Assembly: GCA_013695005.1 (NCBI GenBank)
Contig: JACDBJ010000397.1
Span: 1 to 8,416, forward strand
Origin: Pseudonocardiales bacterium
GTDB taxonomy: Bacteria > Actinomycetota > Actinomycetes > Mycobacteriales > Pseudonocardiaceae
Direction: 5' to 3'
DNA: 8,416 nucleotides
Shown here: positions 5,449 through 8,416 of the stretch, one piece after another
How positions within the stretch are numbered: position 1 is the stretch's first letter
Layout: the number at the start of each line of letters is the position of its first letter
Position numbers and translations under genes: made by a program
Notes under the pieces: model-generated
What the model was told of the DNA's origin: nothing
The model's database searches: none
What the model saw: the letters and a program-made list of their open reading frames with translations, nothing else

Positions 5449-6624
5449 CTATGCGTGCCCGTACCGCACACCCGCCTCGGCGACACCGCGAACGGCGGCG
5501 ACCCGCTGCGCCTGCTCGTCGATCTTGGCGCGGTCGGCGGGCGCGAGCGAGCTGAAGGGCCGCACCTCCAGGTCGAGGCGGCGCTTGCCGGCGAGCTTGG
5601 CCCGCCACGTTCCGGTGATCTCGCCGTTCACCAGCAACGCGCCGGGGGACTGCAGTGCGCGCCACAGAGCCTTCTGGTGCGCCCGGTCCGGGACGAGCAG
5701 GTCACGGTCGCGCCCCTGCAGCAGCGGGTCGGACGGCGGCAACAGTCGCACCACACGCGACGGCTCGGCGTCGCGGAGCGCGTCGGCGGAGTCGACCGGG
5801 AGCCACGTCTTTCGGCCGTCGACGCGCACCTCGACCACGCCTTCGGGCCAGCTCGCGGTGAGCTCGCCTCGGCTGGTGCCGAGGAAGCCAGCGGCGTCGG
5901 CGGGGGTCGCCGGACCGAGCAGGCGCAGGTAGGTGCTGATCAACGTGTCGGTGCCGGCCGGTTCGGCCGGCGGCCACGGCCAATCCGGCAGCGGTGCCAG
6001 CAGCAGTGGCGCCGGCACCGGTTCCAGGCGCACGCCGCCGGGCAGGGCGGTCAGCCGCAGCAGCTGTTCGGAGATGTGATGGCAGCCGCACGGCCGGCAG
6101 TACGGCGACAGGCCGGGGGAGACCTTCGCGGTGACGGCGGTGGAGACCGCCCCCTTGGTCATCGCGGTGTAGCCGCCGTTCCCGTCGAGCATCTGCTCGG
6201 CGACGACGTCGTGCACCGCGGCTGCGGACTCGTCGAAGGCGTCGCGCCCAGCGACGCCGGCCTCGGCCAGCCTGGCTCGTTGCCACCCCAACCGAGCGGC
6301 AGCATCGGCGTCGTTGCGTGGCCAGTTCGCTGCGGCCATCGAGGGCAGGTCGGCGGTGCGGTGCAGATGCGGCGCGCCACGATGTGTCCAGGCGAGCGAC
6401 AGGCCGTCGTCGACGTCGTCGCCGGCGGCGAGGTCATCCGGGGGCAGGTCCGGCAGCCGGGCCGCCAGGGCCAGCTTTACCGAGTCTGCCGAGCTGTCCT
6501 GGACGCCGAGGTCGAGGACGGCGAGCTGGCCAACCCGGGCGGAACCGCTGGCGTGGTCGAGCCCCTGGGCTGCGATGCGGTACGCGAGCACCTGCGCACG
6601 ATCCACCTCCACCGCCGTCTCCAT
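5449..6624 (-). CDS. HTH_42 (AlkZ/YcaQ-type) winged-helix protein
   Basis: A 391-residue protein recognised as a member of the HTH_42 superfamily. This contains the DNA glycosylases AlkZ and YcaQ (AlkX) and many uncharacterised actinobacterial homologues. Signs are VLAYRIAAQGLD (12-23), LGVQDSSADSVKLALAARLP (39-58), the CRPCGCHHISEQLLRL segment (176-191), STYLRLLGPATPADAAGFLG (230-249) and the C-terminal RVVRLLPPSDPLLQGRDRDLL, LVNGEITGTWRAK and LDLEVRPF. The known glycosylases carry Q-x-Q or Q-x-D in the early loop; the matching place here reads Q42-D43-S44, so glycosylase activity is uncertain. It begins 5 bases after the DinB-like stop, so the two form an operon. I chose ATG 6624 because it directly follows the upstream gene and no other ATG is near. 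Probably cytoplasmic and DNA-binding. Confidence 0.82.
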   Translation of the reverse strand: METAVEVDRAQVLAYRIAAQGLDHASGSARVGQLAVLDLGVQDSSADSVKLALAARLPDLPPDDLAAGDDVDDGLSLAWTHRGAPHLHRTADLPSMAAANWPRNDADAAARLGWQRARLAEAGVAGRDAFDESAAAVHDVVAEQMLDGNGGYTAMTKGAVSTAVTAKVSPGLSPYCRPCGCHHISEQLLRLTALPGGVRLEPVPAPLLLAPLPDWPWPPAEPAGTDTLISTYLRLLGPATPADAAGFLGTSRGELTASWPEGVVEVRVDGRKTWLPVDSADALRDAEPSRVVRLLPPSDPLLQGRDRDLLVPDRAHQKALWRALQSPGALLVNGEITGTWRAKLAGKRRLDLEVRPFSSLAPADRAKIDEQAQRVAAVRGVAEAGVRYGHA

Positions 6625-6629
6625 TCCGG

Positions 6630-7217
6630 TCAGGGCCGCCGTCCCGCGAGGCCCAGCAGCCGCTGCTGCAGTGGCGCGTCGGCCGGCACCTCGACCTCAG
6701 GGCCGAAAGCGCCGATCTCCCGCCACTCGTCGGCGACCGGCTGCAACTGCGCCCACATACCTTGCACCAGCTCGGGCGGAAGGGTGTCGTCGACACCGAT
6801 GCCGCGGGCGAGGTCCCACGCCTGCAGCCCGCGGTAGGCCGTGATCTGTTGCAGATACTCGCGCGCGGGGTAGCCGCCGAAGGAAAGGTGCACCACCGCG
6901 TCCAGATCGTCTGCGGCGCGCGCGGCTGACTGCGCACGTTCGGTGATGGCCCGCCAGCCGGCCTTGAGGTCCCCGGTCAGTGGCGTATCGGTGAACACCG
7001 CCTTCCCGTCCTCGATCGTCGCGCCGCTGAGCACGTGACCGACCCATTGGTCGTCGGCGGCGTGTCCCTGCACGATGTCGCGGACGGTGGTCTTGGCCAT
7101 GCCGAACATCGGCGGCATCGGGTCGTCCCACTGCTCATCGGCTATCTGGTCGACGACAGCGCTCAGGGCCCGTTCGGCGGCAATGAAGATCTCTCGTTCG
7201 TCCATCTTAACGGTCAT
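6630..7217 (-). CDS. DinB/maleylpyruvate-isomerase-like protein (TIGR03086-like)
   Basis: A protein of about 195 residues from ATG 7217, with the helical-bundle pattern of the DinB/MDMPI_N superfamily. It has DEREIFIAAERALSAVVDQI at the start, a helix TVRDIVQGHAADDQWVGHVLSG (44-65) with a His (H52) at the usual first metal position, and ITAYRGLQAWDLARGIG (125-141). Families of this type use His...Glu-x3-His to bind a divalent metal in mycothiol- or bacillithiol-linked enzymes. Here the second pair reads Y128 and Q132, so two ligands seem lost. Start sites at GTG 7247, ATG 7229 and ATG 7205 are also in frame. I prefer 7217 because family N-termini begin close to DEREIF, but none has a good Shine-Dalgarno. 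It is divergent from a WYL regulator and upstream of the HTH_42 gene. The activity is unknown. Confidence 0.78.
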   Translation of the reverse strand: MTVKMDEREIFIAAERALSAVVDQIADEQWDDPMPPMFGMAKTTVRDIVQGHAADDQWVGHVLSGATIEDGKAVFTDTPLTGDLKAGWRAITERAQSAARAADDLDAVVHLSFGGYPAREYLQQITAYRGLQAWDLARGIGVDDTLPPELVQGMWAQLQPVADEWREIGAFGPEVEVPADAPLQQRLLGLAGRRP

Positions 7218-7241
7218 GGAGACGACCATTCGGCAGATACC

Positions 7242-7256
7242 TGACACCTTCTGTCA
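7242..7256. promoter_or_regulatory. Operator-like palindrome TGACA-N5-TGTCA
   Basis: A perfect 5+5 inverted repeat, TGACA-CCTTC-TGTCA, in the gap between the divergent DinB-like and WYL genes. It lies 24 bases before the WYL ATG. On the minus strand the right arm reads TTGACA (7257-7252), a perfect -35 sequence, though the -10 at the right distance is weak (CCGAAT). A dimeric HTH regulator, most likely the adjacent WYL protein, could bind here and control both genes. Confidence 0.6.
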
Positions 7257-7280
7257 ACTATTGCCGCACAATATGGGCTC

Positions 7281-8264
7281 ATGCGTGCAAGTCGGCTGTT
7301 GTCCCTACTTCTGCTCCTGCAGAACCGCAGCCGGATGACCGCCGCGGCGCTGGCGGAGGAGCTGGAGGTGTCGGTGCGCACCATCCACCGGGACGTGGAG
7401 TCCCTCGCGTCGGCCGGCGTCCCGATCTACGCCGATCGCGGGCGCTACGGCGGCTACCAGCTCGTCGACGGCTACCGCACCCGGTTGACCGGCCTGACCA
7501 CCGACGAGGCCGACTCGCTGTTCCTGGCCGGCGCCCCCGGTCCCGCGGCCGAGCTCGGGCTCGGCGGGGCGTTGGCCGCGGCACAGCTCAAGCTCACCGC
7601 GGCGTTGCCCGCTGAGCTGCGAGATCGCGCGTCCCGGGTCGGCGAACGGTTCCATCTCGACGCGCCGGGCTGGTTCCGCGACACCGACGAGACGCCGTAT
7701 CTGGCCGCGATCGCCGAGGCCGTCTGGGAGTGCACGCGCGTGCGGGTGCGCTACCGGCGGTGGGGTAACGACGAGGTGCGCCGCGAGCTGGACCCGCTCG
7801 GCCTCGTGCTCAAGGCCGGGGTCTGGTACCTCGCGGCGCTGCCGGCGGGACGCGACGAAGCGCGCACCTACCGGGTCTCACGAGTGCTGGAGCTGGAGAG
7901 CACCGGAGAGCGGTTCAGCCGGCCCGAAGCGTTCGACCTGGCGCAGTTCTGGCAGCTGCGCTCCGAGGACCTGCGCGAGCGCCTGTGGAAGGGCACGGCG
8001 ACGGTGCGGCTCTCGCCGAGCGGGGCGCACCGGCTGCCGCTGCTGCTGGGCTCGGTCGAGTCCCGGGCGGCGCGGGAGAGCGAAGGCGAGCCGGACGCGC
8101 AGGGCTGGGTGGTAGTCGTGCTGCCGATCGAGTCCATGCCACACGCCGAGTCGACACTGCTGCGGCTCGGCGCCGAGGCCGAGGTCATCGAGCCCGTGGA
8201 GCTGCGAGAACGGATGGCCCAGACCGCGCGGGCGATGACCGCCCGGTACCACCGGGTCCGCTGA
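7281..8264 (+). CDS. WYL-domain transcriptional regulator (YafY/DeoR-type HTH)
   Basis: A 327-residue regulator. The N-terminal HTH_11 winged helix (about 1-60) has SRLLSLLLLLQNRSRMTAAALAEEL-type helices and the recognition helix SVRTIHRDVESL (31-42), followed by the wing GRYGGYQLVDGYR (54-66). The WYL domain covers about 140-215, with RVRVRYRRWG and the signature GVWYLAAL (180-187; W182, Y183, L184). The C-terminal WCX extension runs about 238-320 (TATVRLSP, LPLLLGSV, WVVVVLPIES, AEVIEPVELRERM). WYL domains sense ligands such as nucleic acids or nucleotides in characterised cases; the signal here is unknown. It is divergent from a DinB-like gene, a common arrangement in actinobacteria. ATG 7281 is the obvious start, preceded by CACAAT/CAATAT -10-like sequence and no Shine-Dalgarno, so the message may be leaderless or nearly so. 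Confidence 0.93.
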   Translation: MRASRLLSLLLLLQNRSRMTAAALAEELEVSVRTIHRDVESLASAGVPIYADRGRYGGYQLVDGYRTRLTGLTTDEADSLFLAGAPGPAAELGLGGALAAAQLKLTAALPAELRDRASRVGERFHLDAPGWFRDTDETPYLAAIAEAVWECTRVRVRYRRWGNDEVRRELDPLGLVLKAGVWYLAALPAGRDEARTYRVSRVLELESTGERFSRPEAFDLAQFWQLRSEDLRERLWKGTATVRLSPSGAHRLPLLLGSVESRAARESEGEPDAQGWVVVVLPIESMPHAESTLLRLGAEAEVIEPVELRERMAQTARAMTARYHRVR

Positions 8265-8268
8265 CAGG

Positions 8269-8274
8269 CACCAT
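8269..8274 (+). promoter_or_regulatory. -10-like box CACCAT of a possible leaderless promoter
   Basis: CACCAT lies 6 bases before the ATG at 8281, at the leaderless spacing seen for the genes at 1113 and 2168. The match to TANNNT is imperfect (C for the first T), and no -35 is visible, so this is a weak call. Confidence 0.3.
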
Positions 8275-8280
8275 GTGGAC

Positions 8281-8416
8281 ATGGACACCGACGATGCCGA
8301 GAACGAGCTGGCCACCCGGCTCCGGCTCGCCGTCGGCCGGCTGCACCGCCGGATCCGCATCGACGGCCAAGAGCCGGTGCCGCCGTTGCAGCTCTCCGCC
8401 CTGGTCAGCGTGGAGC
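8281..8416 (+). CDS. MarR-family regulator (5' end, partial)
   Basis: The first 45 codons of a gene cut by the right edge. The visible sequence has an acidic start (MDTDDAENEL), the helix ATRLRLAVGRLHRRIRIDG, then LQLSALVSVE, the pattern of helices 1 and 2 of MarR-family winged-helix regulators. The DNA-recognition helix is not in the window, so the call rests on the dimerisation helix and the L-S-x-L-x-x-V-E motif. It starts 16 bases after the WYL gene's stop codon in the same direction. An ATG at 8273 is in another frame and was not used. Confidence 0.72.
   Translation, partial: MDTDDAENELATRLRLAVGRLHRRIRIDGQEPVPPLQLSALVSVE

Noticed and set aside
5407..6837. Long open frame on the plus strand (476 codons)
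   Set aside because: It is antisense to the HTH_42 and DinB-like genes, whose products have clear family motifs. Its own product is Gly/Arg/Val-rich with no domain.
1..8416. Defence island, mobile element or biosynthetic cluster
   Set aside because: No transposase, integrase, toxin-antitoxin, restriction, CRISPR or large synthase gene is visible. Codon use looks uniform, and terminal inverted repeats or direct target duplications were not seen.

Overview
The window has very high GC content, strong third-position GC bias and GTG starts. It also carries families typical of actinobacteria: the DUF3090/SCO1664 pair, paired CNNM/CorC proteins, a WYL regulator divergent from a DinB-like gene, and start codons lying 6 bases after a -10 box. 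It looks like chromosomal DNA of a high-GC actinomycete. A Pseudonocardiales-like host is a guess I cannot test from the sequence. No tRNA, rRNA, CRISPR array, transposase or phage gene was seen.

Left part, plus strand (1-2899): the 3' end of a DUF3090 gene; an SCO1664-family kinase-fold gene; a metallo-beta-lactamase-fold hydrolase of the NAPE-PLD type; and a membrane-anchored DM13-domain protein. Between the first two genes lies a 17-bp tandem repeat that creates two five-codon mini-ORFs chained by TGATG junctions. The hydrolase and DM13 genes each have a -10-like box placed exactly as for leaderless transcription.

Middle, minus strand (2907-5304): two CNNM/CorC-type membrane proteins with CBS domains form a tight operon with an 8-base overlap. 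It converges with the DM13 gene, and one short hairpin contains both stop codons. A strong GC hairpin lies upstream, between this operon and the next minus-strand gene.

Right part (5449-8416): a minus-strand operon of a DinB/maleylpyruvate-isomerase-like protein followed by an HTH_42 (AlkZ/YcaQ-type) protein. This is divergent from a WYL-domain regulator, with a perfect TGACA-N5-TGTCA operator-like site between them. A MarR-family gene begins at the right edge and is cut off.

Most of the window is ordinary conserved actinobacterial housekeeping and accessory content. I do not see a clearly new multi-gene system. The best unusual signals are the repeated start region at 257-309, the shared-stop hairpin at 2896-2910, and the WYL/DinB/HTH_42 divergon, whose DinB-like member seems to lack two metal ligands.
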